A stretch of 64,000 nt of DNA from an uncultured Lewinella sp. GTDB taxonomy: Bacteria > Bacteroidota > Bacteroidia > Chitinophagales > Saprospiraceae. A model generated the notes under the pieces. It ran no database searches, was not told where the DNA came from, and saw nothing but the letters and a program-made list of their open reading frames with translations. The translations under genes were made by a program, and so were the position numbers. Of the stretch, positions 45,201 to 54,080 are shown piece by piece; the stretch's first letter is position 1; each line of letters opens with the position of its first letter. Location of the stretch: NCBI GenBank assembly GCA_937873655.1, contig CALMYQ010000101.1, positions 62,001 to 126,000 of the forward strand, written 5' to 3'.

Positions 45201-48182
45201 TTAAAATGATAAATTGATTCCCGCCAAAAAAGTTTTGGCAATCGGATAAGTTCCTGTATCGATGCCGACATCAAACACATTGGCATTGTACAATTCGGGT
45301 GTAAAACCGGAGAATCGCTGCCAGGTGTAGGGATTGGTGGCGCTGACATAAACCCTCAGGTTGGAAAAATTCACCTTGCGCAAAACCGATTGCGGCAAGG
45401 TATATCCGATCTGGATGGTCCGAAGACGGAGGAAATCGCCGTCTTCCAGGAACCGTTCGGAGAATTCGTAGTTGATCCCTGAGGTGGTGACCCTTGGTTC
45501 CGTATTACTGGTGCCTTCGCCGTGCCAGCGGTCGAGGTAGACGGATTCGAAATTGTACAAACCGAAACGGCCCATTCGTTTGGCATTCACGAGCTCATTG
45601 CCGGCCTGACCGTTGAATTCCACTGAAAGGTCGATGCCTGCGAATTCGAGTCCGGCGGAGAAGCTGTAGATAACATCCGGGGTCGGATTTCCGATCAGGG
45701 TCCGGTCGTCGGGGGTTATCACCCCATCCCCGTTGGTGTCGTGGAAGCGGAGATCCCCGACCACCTGGGTACCCAGTTTGGGATATTGGGAAAGTTCTCC
45801 TTCATTCTGGAAAACGCCGTCGAGCTGATAGCCGTAGAAAGCGCCTACCGGCCAGCCTGCGCGGGAGTTGGTCGCCAACTGGCCGCCCGGAAGGCCGCCG
45901 CCACCGAAGAGGTCGCTGCCTTGCCCGTCTACGCGCAATACTTCATTGTCGAGCAGCGAGATCACGGCGCCCAGGTTGTAGCTCAATTTATTGGTCAGGC
46001 GCTGCTGCCACTTGAGGTCGAAATCAAAACCGGTATTCTGGATCTTGGCGGTATTCTGCGCCGGTGCGTTGGCGCCCAGGTAGGCCGGAATGGGCGTTTC
46101 GTACAATACGCCGTCCGATACCCGGTGGAAATAATCGACTTCGGCCTGGAATTTGTTGTCGAACAAACCGATCTCCAAGCCGACGTCGGCCTGGGTGGTC
46201 TCTTCCCATCGGAGGTCAGGGTTCGACAATTTGGTGATGGTGGCCCCGTTGTTGAGGGTCTCATTCGGACCGAATACGGCGCCCTGGTTCAAGGTCACCA
46301 GAGAGGTGTACTCGTAATCGCCGATCCGGTCGTTACCGGTCCGGCCCCAGCTGGCGCGCAGTTTCAGGCGGCTGAGGAAGGGGATATCGGAGATAAAGGG
46401 TTCGTTGGTGATGTTCCATCCCAACGCTACGGACGGGAAGAAACCGTAGCGGTTGTTCTTGCCGAAGCGCGTAGAGCCGTCCACCCTGGAGGAGAACGTG
46501 AACAGATACCGGTCCATGAGCGTATAATTGGCCCGGAACAGGTAGGAGATCATGGCCCAGTCGCCGCCTACATTGTTGTAGTTGGATTCGGTGCCCTGCT
46601 CGCCGGCGCTGAGGTAGCGCAGTTCCTGGGATTCATCCACGTAATTGCGCCTGGAGCCGCCCAGGAATTCCGCAAAGTTGTCCTGTACGGTGATCCCCGC
46701 TACGGCATTCAGGCGATGTGCGCCCCATTCGCCGGCGTAGGCCAGGGTATTTTCCCAGAGCCAGTTGCGGGACCTTGTCGAACGAACATTCAGGACGTTC
46801 TGGGTACTTTGCTGGATAGCGGAGACGTAGTAAATCGGCACGAAGGACTTGCCATCGGAGTACAGAAAATCGAGGCCGATATTGGACCTGAAGGTGAAGC
46901 CGTTCAGGAATTTGACGTCCATATAGGTATTCCCGATGGCGCGGTATCCGTTCTGGTAGTTGTCGTTGTAAAAAATGCTGGCTTCCACGTTGGCGGAAGA
47001 AGAATAAATCGAGGCGTCCCCGAAATTGCCGAGTGAATCCCGGACCGGCGTGAGGGGGTCGGCGCGAAGAGCGGAGTTCAGCACCCCGGCGCCGATCTTT
47101 TGGTTGGTGTACACGATCGCCAGATTGTGACCGATCTTCAGGTAGGGCTTAAGCTGGTAGTCGTTGTTGAGCCGGAGGGTAAAGCGCTGAAAGTCCGATC
47201 CGCGGATGATCCCGTCCTGCTGGTAATAATTGGCGCTGATGTTGTAGGCCATTTTCTGCGAACCGCCGGAAAAGCTCATTTGATAATTCTGGGTCGGCGC
47301 GGTCTGGAAAATGACATCCTGCCAGTCGGTGCCTTCTCCGAAGATGGCGGGATCCTCGAACGGCGCTTTGCGGCCTTCGTTCACGGAAAGTTCGTTGGCG
47401 AGGGTGGCGTACTCCGCGCCGTTGGTGAGGTCGATCTTTTTAATGACGTTCTGGAAACCCCGGTAAGCCGAAACGCTTACCTGGGCATCCTGATCAAAAC
47501 TGCCCCGTTTGGTGGTCACGATAATGACGCCGTTCGCGCCACGGGCGCCGTAGATGGCGGTGGCCGAAGCGTCTTTCAGGACGGATACGTTTTCAACGTC
47601 CTGGGGATTGACGAAAGTGATGTCGTTGACGATCATACCGTCAACCACAAATAACGGATCAGCGCCCCGGAAAGAGCCCACCCCGCGTACGCGGATGATG
47701 GCGTCGGCGCCGGGCTCGCCGGAAGCAGGCGTCACCTGCACGCCGGATACTTTCCCCTGCAGGGCCTGACTCAGGGAAGCCGTGGGTATCTTAGCGATAT
47801 CCCCGGATTCCACCCTGGCAACAGAACCGGTCAAATCGCTCTTGCGGGTGACGCCGTAACCGACGACCACCACTTCGTTCAGCAATTCCGATTCCAGTTC
47901 AAGGTCGACGTTGACGGTTGTTCTGCCGGCCAGCGGCTCTTCTTTGGTCACATATCCGACATAGGAAAAAACGAGCGTATCGTTGGCGTTCGCCACTTCA
48001 AGCGTAAAATCCCCGTCGATGCCGGAAATGGCGCCGAGCGTAGTGCCCTTGACCTGAATGTTTACCCCGATGAGCGGTCCTTCGGCCGAATTCACGACAC
48101 CCGAAACGGTTCGTTGGGCAAACACCAGCGCCGGCAACATCGTTACTATTGCAGCTAGTGTAATTATGTTTTTCATATTCAA
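45201..48182 (-). CDS. susC: SusC/RagA-family TonB-dependent outer-membrane transporter
   Basis: A 993-residue protein: signal peptide (1-22, ending VFAQ), a CarboxypepD_reg-like domain (24-105, TVSGVVNSAEGPLIGVNIQVKG), a SusC linker (LLNEVVVVGYG), a plug domain (about 113-225, with the family motif DPLFVVDGMI and VLKDASATAIYGARGANGVI) and a 22-strand barrel ending in INLSF. It imports oligosaccharides using TonB energy. It is slightly short for the family but has all landmarks. It lies 39 bp after the sulfatase gene and just upstream of susD. Confidence 0.95.
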   Translation of the reverse strand: MNMKNIITLAAIVTMLPALVFAQRTVSGVVNSAEGPLIGVNIQVKGTTLGAISGIDGDFTLEVANANDTLVFSYVGYVTKEEPLAGRTTVNVDLELESELLNEVVVVGYGVTRKSDLTGSVARVESGDIAKIPTASLSQALQGKVSGVQVTPASGEPGADAIIRVRGVGSFRGADPLFVVDGMIVNDITFVNPQDVENVSVLKDASATAIYGARGANGVIIVTTKRGSFDQDAQVSVSAYRGFQNVIKKIDLTNGAEYATLANELSVNEGRKAPFEDPAIFGEGTDWQDVIFQTAPTQNYQMSFSGGSQKMAYNISANYYQQDGIIRGSDFQRFTLRLNNDYQLKPYLKIGHNLAIVYTNQKIGAGVLNSALRADPLTPVRDSLGNFGDASIYSSSANVEASIFYNDNYQNGYRAIGNTYMDVKFLNGFTFRSNIGLDFLYSDGKSFVPIYYVSAIQQSTQNVLNVRSTRSRNWLWENTLAYAGEWGAHRLNAVAGITVQDNFAEFLGGSRRNYVDESQELRYLSAGEQGTESNYNNVGGDWAMISYLFRANYTLMDRYLFTFSSRVDGSTRFGKNNRYGFFPSVALGWNITNEPFISDIPFLSRLKLRASWGRTGNDRIGDYEYTSLVTLNQGAVFGPNETLNNGATITKLSNPDLRWEETTQADVGLEIGLFDNKFQAEVDYFHRVSDGVLYETPIPAYLGANAPAQNTAKIQNTGFDFDLKWQQRLTNKLSYNLGAVISLLDNEVLRVDGQGSDLFGGGGLPGGQLATNSRAGWPVGAFYGYQLDGVFQNEGELSQYPKLGTQVVGDLRFHDTNGDGVITPDDRTLIGNPTPDVIYSFSAGLEFAGIDLSVEFNGQAGNELVNAKRMGRFGLYNFESVYLDRWHGEGTSNTEPRVTTSGINYEFSERFLEDGDFLRLRTIQIGYTLPQSVLRKVNFSNLRVYVSATNPYTWQRFSGFTPELYNANVFDVGIDTGTYPIAKTFLAGINLSF

Positions 48183-48221
48183 TAGTTTGTGTAAGCTGGA
48201 TAAAGAAAATTTATATCTGAA

Positions 48222-49778
48222 TCAATAGGAGTTTCCGTATTTCCAATCGGCGCCGGGCCTTGGATACAGGGTCGGTTTCAGGGGAATGGCCAGGCCTTTT
48301 GTTTTTTCCAGCCAGTCGAACAGCGCCTGATTCATTTCCTTGATCTTGTCCTGATAAGCCGGGTCGGCAATCAGGTTATTGGCTTCCCAGGGATCGGCTT
48401 CCAGGTCGAAAAACTCGTTGGTATCCCAAATGCCCTGGTACCGGATGAACTTGTAGCGATCCGTCCTCACCGCGTGCATCGACGGGGTTTGCGGGAAGGG
48501 GCGCTCCCAGTAGTATTCATAAAAGATCATCTTCCGCCAGTCGTCAACCTTTTTGCCCTGCAACAGCGGGAAGAACGACCTGCCCTGCAAGTAGGAAGGG
48601 ATGGGTACGCCGGCGATATCCAGAATGGTCGGTGCGATATCGATATTCTGGATCAATTCCTTTACGGGGGCCGCCTTTACAATTCCGGGGCCATAGACAA
48701 GCAGCGGAACCTTCATAGATTCCTCGTAGGCGTGGCGCTTATCGATCAGCCCGTGCTCACCGAAGGAAAAACCGTTGTCTCCCATATAGAATACGACGGT
48801 ATTTTTCAGCAAATCGTTGGCGCGGAGGTAGTCCAATACCTGTCCGATACTTTCATCTATACCCAGAAGCGTTTCGAGGTATCGCCTGTAAAAATCGTCA
48901 AATGCAATATCACCGTTGTACATGTAGTCAACCCCATGCCAGCTTCCGCGCTGGGCTTTGACCCAGTTGGGGACCGATTCATACCGGTATGGCGTCCGCC
49001 TCGCCTTGGCCAGGACTGCCTGTGTCGGTACGGGTGCGGTTACACTCTTGTAATTGAACGGCTCCGTTTCCGGCGGATACATGGTGGGGGGGTAATTGAT
49101 CGGCTGACCGGCGTATCGCCCGCGGTGGCGCGGCGACGGCAAAAATTCAGCGTGCACCGCTTTGTGCGAAAGGTAGAGGAAAAACGGCTTTTCCTTTTTG
49201 CGGTTTTGCAACCAGTCCAGCGCGTGGTGGGTCAGCACATCCGTTATATAAGCGCTGTCTCCGTAGACGACCTGTTTCCCGTCCACATTCAGGGTCGGAT
49301 TGTAGTATTGGCCCTGGCCTTTAAAACTCACCCAGTGATCAAATCCGGGGCGAGGTTCGTCGTCGCCGTGTCCCATATGCCATTTACCTACAAATGCCGT
49401 CTGGTAGCCGCCTTTTTGCAGGTAGGCCGGAAAATAGACCAGGCTGGAATCGGCCGGCGCGTCATTGTCCACAACCTTGTGTACGTGTGAATAAAGTCCG
49501 GTCAGGATACTGGCCCGGCTAGGCGAACACAGGGAGGTGGTCACAAAGGCGTTCGGGCAATGGGCCCCTTCCCGGGCCATTTTGTCCATATTGGGTGTTT
49601 CCAGCCCGGGCACTTTACCGGTGAACCCCATGAAGTCATACCGGTGATCATCGCTAAGAATGAAGATCACATTCAATTTGCCTCCCGGCTTCTGCGCTCC
49701 CGCTGCCGGCATGCCCATCAAAATGCCGGCGCTCCAAATCGCAATCCACGTGAGTAAACGGGTAATGTTTTTCTTCAT
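48222..49778 (-). CDS. Secreted S1-family sulfatase
   Basis: A 518-residue enzyme with a signal peptide (to about residue 28). The formylglycine motif is C84SPSRASILTG, the Cys type that needs a maturation enzyme encoded elsewhere. Metal-binding DDHR (43-46), GKWHMGH and MGDNGFSFGEHG complete the S1 active site. It hydrolyses sulfate esters, presumably on a glycan. It lies between a PF10091 protein gene (8 bp) and susC (39 bp), so it is an integral part of the locus and implies a sulfated substrate or decoration. The S1 subfamily cannot be set from reading alone. Confidence 0.92.
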   Translation of the reverse strand: MKKNITRLLTWIAIWSAGILMGMPAAGAQKPGGKLNVIFILSDDHRYDFMGFTGKVPGLETPNMDKMAREGAHCPNAFVTTSLCSPSRASILTGLYSHVHKVVDNDAPADSSLVYFPAYLQKGGYQTAFVGKWHMGHGDDEPRPGFDHWVSFKGQGQYYNPTLNVDGKQVVYGDSAYITDVLTHHALDWLQNRKKEKPFFLYLSHKAVHAEFLPSPRHRGRYAGQPINYPPTMYPPETEPFNYKSVTAPVPTQAVLAKARRTPYRYESVPNWVKAQRGSWHGVDYMYNGDIAFDDFYRRYLETLLGIDESIGQVLDYLRANDLLKNTVVFYMGDNGFSFGEHGLIDKRHAYEESMKVPLLVYGPGIVKAAPVKELIQNIDIAPTILDIAGVPIPSYLQGRSFFPLLQGKKVDDWRKMIFYEYYWERPFPQTPSMHAVRTDRYKFIRYQGIWDTNEFFDLEADPWEANNLIADPAYQDKIKEMNQALFDWLEKTKGLAIPLKPTLYPRPGADWKYGNSY

Positions 49779-49786
49779 AACAGATT

Positions 49787-51184
49787 TTATTTGGTCTCGT
49801 TGTCCTCCAGCCAGCCTCCGGTGAAGCCGGCAGATTTCAACCCGTTCCGAATATAGGGGTTTTTCTTCATCGTTTCCCAGACCAGGCCGGAAAGGTAGTT
49901 TTCCGATTGGATCAGGATCGGCCCCTGGTCAATGCCCAGGTAGTCGTCGTCGAACCATCCGTTTTCGCAGCCTTCACAAAAGGTGTAACTCCGGTTGAAG
50001 GCATCCTTGAAGCCGTATTCGCCGACCAGGTCGTTGTAATAGGCATTCCACAGATGCTCCAGAACGGGCAGGCAGATCTCCGGTGCGAATGCGACCGAGC
50101 CGCCGGCGGCCGTGGGGGCAATGGTGCCGTCGTCCACAATGTGCAGGGATGAGGCGCCTCTGGCTGAATACTCCATAAACCTGATGGTATCGGCTTTCCA
50201 TTCCCGGGCCTCCCATTTGGGGCCGTCGCAGGCCGTCAATCCCCATTCATCGGGGCCGTACCCTTCAAATTTGCCGGGGTTTTCCAGGCAGTAGGCCCGG
50301 TTGGCGATCGTGGCGCGCCTTGAATTCTCAAAATAGTCGATCCCTTTTTCACGCATGTACGGGTCGGCTATACCCTTGAAATCGATATACATCTGACTGT
50401 ACTGGTGTCCGAACAAGGGCGAAAAATTGACGTGTTCTTCCCCCTGAAAGCCGGCCCATTGGTACGATTCGCACCATTTGGCCCATGACTCCGCCGGGAT
50501 CGGATGAGTTGGCGAGCCGATGGCCAATACCAGCAGGATCATGGCTTCGTTGTACCCGCTCCACTCGGCTTTGATGTACCCTTTTTCCGGATGCCAGCCC
50601 ATGCTCAGCAGGCCGCGTTCATTCAAAGCCCAGTCCCATTCCACACGCCGGTAGAGCGCATCGGCAACAGTGCGGATCTCCTGTTCGGTTTCATTGTCCT
50701 GGTCAAAATACGATTGAGCGGACAGGACGCCTGCCATCAGCAATCCCGTATCGATGGTAGACAACTCCACTTCCTTGAACCGTTTGGCGTCTCCGGGGTT
50801 CAGAAAATGGTAGAACAGGCCTTTGTAGCCGCTGATGCCGGTCGCTTCCGGCCCTTGCGGCAGGTTCCAAAGCACTTTCAACGTATTCAATACCCTGCCG
50901 GCAGCTTCCTCCCGGCTGATAAAACCCTTTTCGGCGCCAATGCAATAGGCTGTAAGGCCGAAACCAGTTGCCGCGATGCTGGAAAAATTGTTTCTGGGGT
51001 AGCGGTCCGGAACCTGATAATTCTGTTTGTCCGCCAGGTCCCAGAAAAAATGGAAAGTCCGCTTTTGGAGCTCCTCCAGTGAGTATGGGACCGATGCGGG
51101 TTCGTCGGAGACCGCGGTTTTTTGCGAACAAGCTGAAAAAAACAGGAATCCCGTGCAAATCAATACACGCGCAAAACCTTTCAT
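49787..51184 (-). CDS. GH144-like (PF10091 glucoamylase-family) lipoprotein
   Basis: A 465-residue lipoprotein (FFSAC, Cys19) with one (alpha/alpha)6-type catalytic domain. Landmarks are YSLEELQKRTFHFFWD, FGLTAYCIGAEKGFI, STIDTGLLMAGVL, WSGYNEAMILLVLAIGSPTHPI, GQYS-like SPLFGHQYSQMYIDF, EWGLTACDGP, DDGTIAPTAAGGS and DQGPILIQSENYLSGLVW. These define the PF10091 'glucoamylase' family, whose characterised members include GH144 endo-beta-1,2-glucanases. A second, larger member lies upstream (54081-55952). Placement at the surface fits initial glycan cleavage. The exact linkage specificity is inferred from the family. Confidence 0.88.
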   Translation of the reverse strand: MKGFARVLICTGFLFFSACSQKTAVSDEPASVPYSLEELQKRTFHFFWDLADKQNYQVPDRYPRNNFSSIAATGFGLTAYCIGAEKGFISREEAAGRVLNTLKVLWNLPQGPEATGISGYKGLFYHFLNPGDAKRFKEVELSTIDTGLLMAGVLSAQSYFDQDNETEQEIRTVADALYRRVEWDWALNERGLLSMGWHPEKGYIKAEWSGYNEAMILLVLAIGSPTHPIPAESWAKWCESYQWAGFQGEEHVNFSPLFGHQYSQMYIDFKGIADPYMREKGIDYFENSRRATIANRAYCLENPGKFEGYGPDEWGLTACDGPKWEAREWKADTIRFMEYSARGASSLHIVDDGTIAPTAAGGSVAFAPEICLPVLEHLWNAYYNDLVGEYGFKDAFNRSYTFCEGCENGWFDDDYLGIDQGPILIQSENYLSGLVWETMKKNPYIRNGLKSAGFTGGWLEDNETK

Positions 51185-51236
51185 ACCGCGTCGTTAATGT
51201 GAAGAAATAAATATCCAACCACCGGATACCGGAAAG

Positions 51237-51284
51237 CCTCTGTTACAGGCAGAGGAGATGGAGTAACAGGCGGTCACCTGTTAC
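51237..51284. repeat. Paired hairpins after the five-repeat protein gene
   Basis: CCTCTG (51237-51242) pairs with CAGAGG (51250-51255), and GTAACAGG (51263-51270) pairs with CCTGTTAC (51277-51284) across a 6-nt loop. They lie in the 153-bp gap between the binding-module gene (stop at 51338) and the downstream PF10091 gene. There is no T-run, so they may be RNA-processing or attenuating structures that set relative expression within the locus. Confidence 0.45.
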
Positions 51285-51337
51285 CCCATCTTCAATGATG
51301 TCGTGTTGGAAACCGGGAGAAACCGGCTCCGGACTAT

Positions 51338-54055
51338 TTAACGCTTAACAAACTTCGCGTTGCCGATCAGTTGTCCCTGACGGTCGTAGGCCGAGAGGAA
51401 GTAAACACCCTGGGCCAGGTCGCTGACGTCGATGGTGTTCACACCGGAATTCACGGTCTGGATCGTACCCAGGTTCTGGCCGAAGGCATTGTGCACCCGG
51501 AACAGTTGGGCGTCACCGCTTTCAATGGTCAGAATGCCTGAAACCGGGTTGGGTGATATCTTCAGTTGCGCCACCTCGACCGGGTTGAAGACGCCTACCG
51601 TACCGCAGCTGGCGCCGCCTACGGAAATATCGTCAAAATAATACGTCTTCGTTTCTGTCGGGATGTTCTCAATGTCAAATATCAGGGTGATCCGGCCGTA
51701 GAGGGCGTTATCGGGCAATGCCGAGAAGTCCCAGGTCAGGTTCTGCCATTGGTTCGGCGTGTTGTAATCCACGTTGTTGTCGCCGGAACCCGGGGCGCCG
51801 TCGATGCCGCCTTCCATCTTCATGGTCACTTTGGCCGCGTGATCCATCCAGACCTTCATGGTCACGGTCTTGTTGCCTGGCGCCATAAGGATCGGAGCGG
51901 GTGGATCGGCGTACATACCGGCGAAAGTAGAACCGTCTGTTGCCTCAAGGAATACGCCTACCGTTCCGGATTCGTTGACGGCGTCCGGCGCCGGGTTGGA
52001 AACGGTCGTGAATTCGGTATCAGTGAGTATGCCGTTGGCAAAGTATTTCCAGTTGAGCAGGGACAGGTCTATGGTCTCGAAATTGGACACGCACGCGGTA
52101 TACGGCGCCGGTTTCCAGGAAACATCATCGATGTAGTAAACATCGCTTTCCGTGTGGTCGACACCAGCGTTGAAGAAAATGGCCAGGCGGGTGTGATCTA
52201 CAGCCGCTTCACCGCTGAAATCGATCCGGTATTTCACCCAGCCGTTGGCCGAGGTTACGTCCGTGAAAACTTCTTTGGCCGGGCCGGTACCGCCTTCCAG
52301 TTTGAAGAGCAGGGGCACTACTTTCGGCGAGTAGATCAGGACTTCCAGTTGGTTGTAGAAAGAAAGGTCCATGCTGCTGCCGTAGTCATAGACCAGGGCT
52401 GACCAGGCATCCGCAGGATCGGTGTATTTGCCGACATTGTCCAGCGGATCGGGATTCAGGCCGCCCGGGTTCGGGTTCTTGACCACTTCGATCTGGTTGG
52501 CGCCGGCGGTAATACCGACATTGCGCTGGCAGTCGAAGTCGTCTACGATATTGGTGATGGGCTCCACATCTGCGCATGGGTCGACGGTTTCGACACCCTG
52601 GCTGAGGTTGTCAAAGTACCAGACATCCGTCGATGCCAGGTCCGGGTCGAAGGAGATCTCAACCCGTTCGAAATCGGTGATGGTGGTGAAATCCACAAAG
52701 TTAAAGTTGAGCTGTACCCATTCACCGGTTGCCGGGATCGGCTGGGAAACGCTTTTCAGGCCCTGGCTCGGGCTGAACAGTTTCAGCACCAGCTCGTTGG
52801 CGCCGTCGGGAGCCCATACCTGGAGGTTCATCTGCGGGAAGGCTGCGATTGAGAAATCCACCGGCAGAGTAGCTTTCAGGCCGCCGAGCGCGGAAGAGCC
52901 TTTGGTGTATTTACCGACCGTCGGAGAGTCGTTCACGTCATTCGGCGCCGGGTTGGCCAGGGCCCCGCCGAATGTGCCGAAAATGGCTTCATCGCCCAGG
53001 GATTCCCAGAACATTTTGGGTGTAGGTTCAAAATCTTCCAGGGAAGCTGCTGTCGGCGGCGAATCGAACCGCAGGTCATCCATATAATAGATGTCGCCGA
53101 CTTCGGCATTTTGTCCGGCGTTGAAGAACAAGACCAGGTTTTTGTAGCTGGCCCCGACCTGCGCCGTAAAGTCAACTTCATATTCCACCCATTTATTCAA
53201 CTCGGTTATGGCTACCGGAACCTCAATGGCGGGAGAGGAGCCAGCCTCCATTTTCAGGAGCAGGTTGCCCGCTTTAGGCGCCCATACTTTGACCTTGAGG
53301 ATACTGGCGCCTTCTTTCAGTGGGAATTTATCCGGCGAGTTCCAGTTGTACACCAGAGCATGAAAAGCGCCGAGCGTATCCCGGTAGCGCCCGACCATGT
53401 CGCTGGTGTTGATGCCGGACGGGTCCGGGTTGGCCACAGCCGTCAGGTCGTAATAACCCGGGTTGCCGACCGTGCCGTTGCGCTGGCACTCAAAGTCGTC
53501 AACGATGCTCAGATCGGGTACCGTACCCGCGCAGGCGTCCGCCGGATAAGCTACGATATTGTCAAACAGGTAGGTATCACCGCTGTCGGCCACCCCGGGA
53601 TCGAAGAACAGGATGATCTTGGTGATGGTCGTGAATGCGGCAGCGCTGCTGAAGTCAAAGTCGTATTCGATCCACTTGTTCGTTACGGCGATGTTCTTGG
53701 TCAGTTCCTTGGCCTCGCCGGTCCCTTCCAGTTTAAGGATGAATTGGGTGGCGACCGGTGAATTCACCTGAATTTTGAAGTGGTTGTTCACAGAAAGATC
53801 GATCGGATTGTCCAATACAGCGATCAGCAGGCTATAGGCCTTGCCTACCTCTTTGGTGTAGGAGCCGACATTGGCGCTGGGGTTGATGCCCAGGGGATCG
53901 CTGTCGGGCGGGTTGGCCACAACTGAAAATGTACCGTCTCCAAATGATCCGTTCCAGGGTAACGTGTCTGTTTCAAAGTCTTCCCAGGTAATTTGCCCGA
54001 ATGCCATCAGAAAGGGCAAACAAGTAAGGATGAGCAGAAGTAGATTTTTTTTCAT
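51338..54055 (-). CDS. Secreted five-repeat jelly-roll (carbohydrate-binding-like) protein with type IX sorting tail
   Basis: A 905-residue protein: signal peptide (1-20), then five tandem domains of about 150 residues (24-173, 185-332, 339-485, 503-647, 656-812), then a Por-type C-terminal sorting domain (829-905, LKISPNPVSG...GVYFLSAYDRQG). Each repeat starts with a DFE/DDF motif, then NPxPxGxN...VGxY, a central K(V/L)W/YxP, a WVxYxxDF strand and ends with YxxDD/N. This is the pattern of CBM4/9/22-like jelly rolls. Repeats 2 and 4 share DDFxCQRN and resemble each other most. It is likely displayed on the cell surface and binds the target glycan. It is encoded between the two PF10091 enzymes. 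Confidence 0.85.
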   Translation of the reverse strand: MKKNLLLLILTCLPFLMAFGQITWEDFETDTLPWNGSFGDGTFSVVANPPDSDPLGINPSANVGSYTKEVGKAYSLLIAVLDNPIDLSVNNHFKIQVNSPVATQFILKLEGTGEAKELTKNIAVTNKWIEYDFDFSSAAAFTTITKIILFFDPGVADSGDTYLFDNIVAYPADACAGTVPDLSIVDDFECQRNGTVGNPGYYDLTAVANPDPSGINTSDMVGRYRDTLGAFHALVYNWNSPDKFPLKEGASILKVKVWAPKAGNLLLKMEAGSSPAIEVPVAITELNKWVEYEVDFTAQVGASYKNLVLFFNAGQNAEVGDIYYMDDLRFDSPPTAASLEDFEPTPKMFWESLGDEAIFGTFGGALANPAPNDVNDSPTVGKYTKGSSALGGLKATLPVDFSIAAFPQMNLQVWAPDGANELVLKLFSPSQGLKSVSQPIPATGEWVQLNFNFVDFTTITDFERVEISFDPDLASTDVWYFDNLSQGVETVDPCADVEPITNIVDDFDCQRNVGITAGANQIEVVKNPNPGGLNPDPLDNVGKYTDPADAWSALVYDYGSSMDLSFYNQLEVLIYSPKVVPLLFKLEGGTGPAKEVFTDVTSANGWVKYRIDFSGEAAVDHTRLAIFFNAGVDHTESDVYYIDDVSWKPAPYTACVSNFETIDLSLLNWKYFANGILTDTEFTTVSNPAPDAVNESGTVGVFLEATDGSTFAGMYADPPAPILMAPGNKTVTMKVWMDHAAKVTMKMEGGIDGAPGSGDNNVDYNTPNQWQNLTWDFSALPDNALYGRITLIFDIENIPTETKTYYFDDISVGGASCGTVGVFNPVEVAQLKISPNPVSGILTIESGDAQLFRVHNAFGQNLGTIQTVNSGVNTIDVSDLAQGVYFLSAYDRQGQLIGNAKFVKR

Positions 54056-54080
54056 AAGTGCTAGATTGTAATGTTTATAG

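Noticed and set aside
43706..45349. Long start of susD at 45349
   Set aside because: The extension overlaps the susC 3' end and lacks a signal; the lipoprotein start at 45172 is clear.
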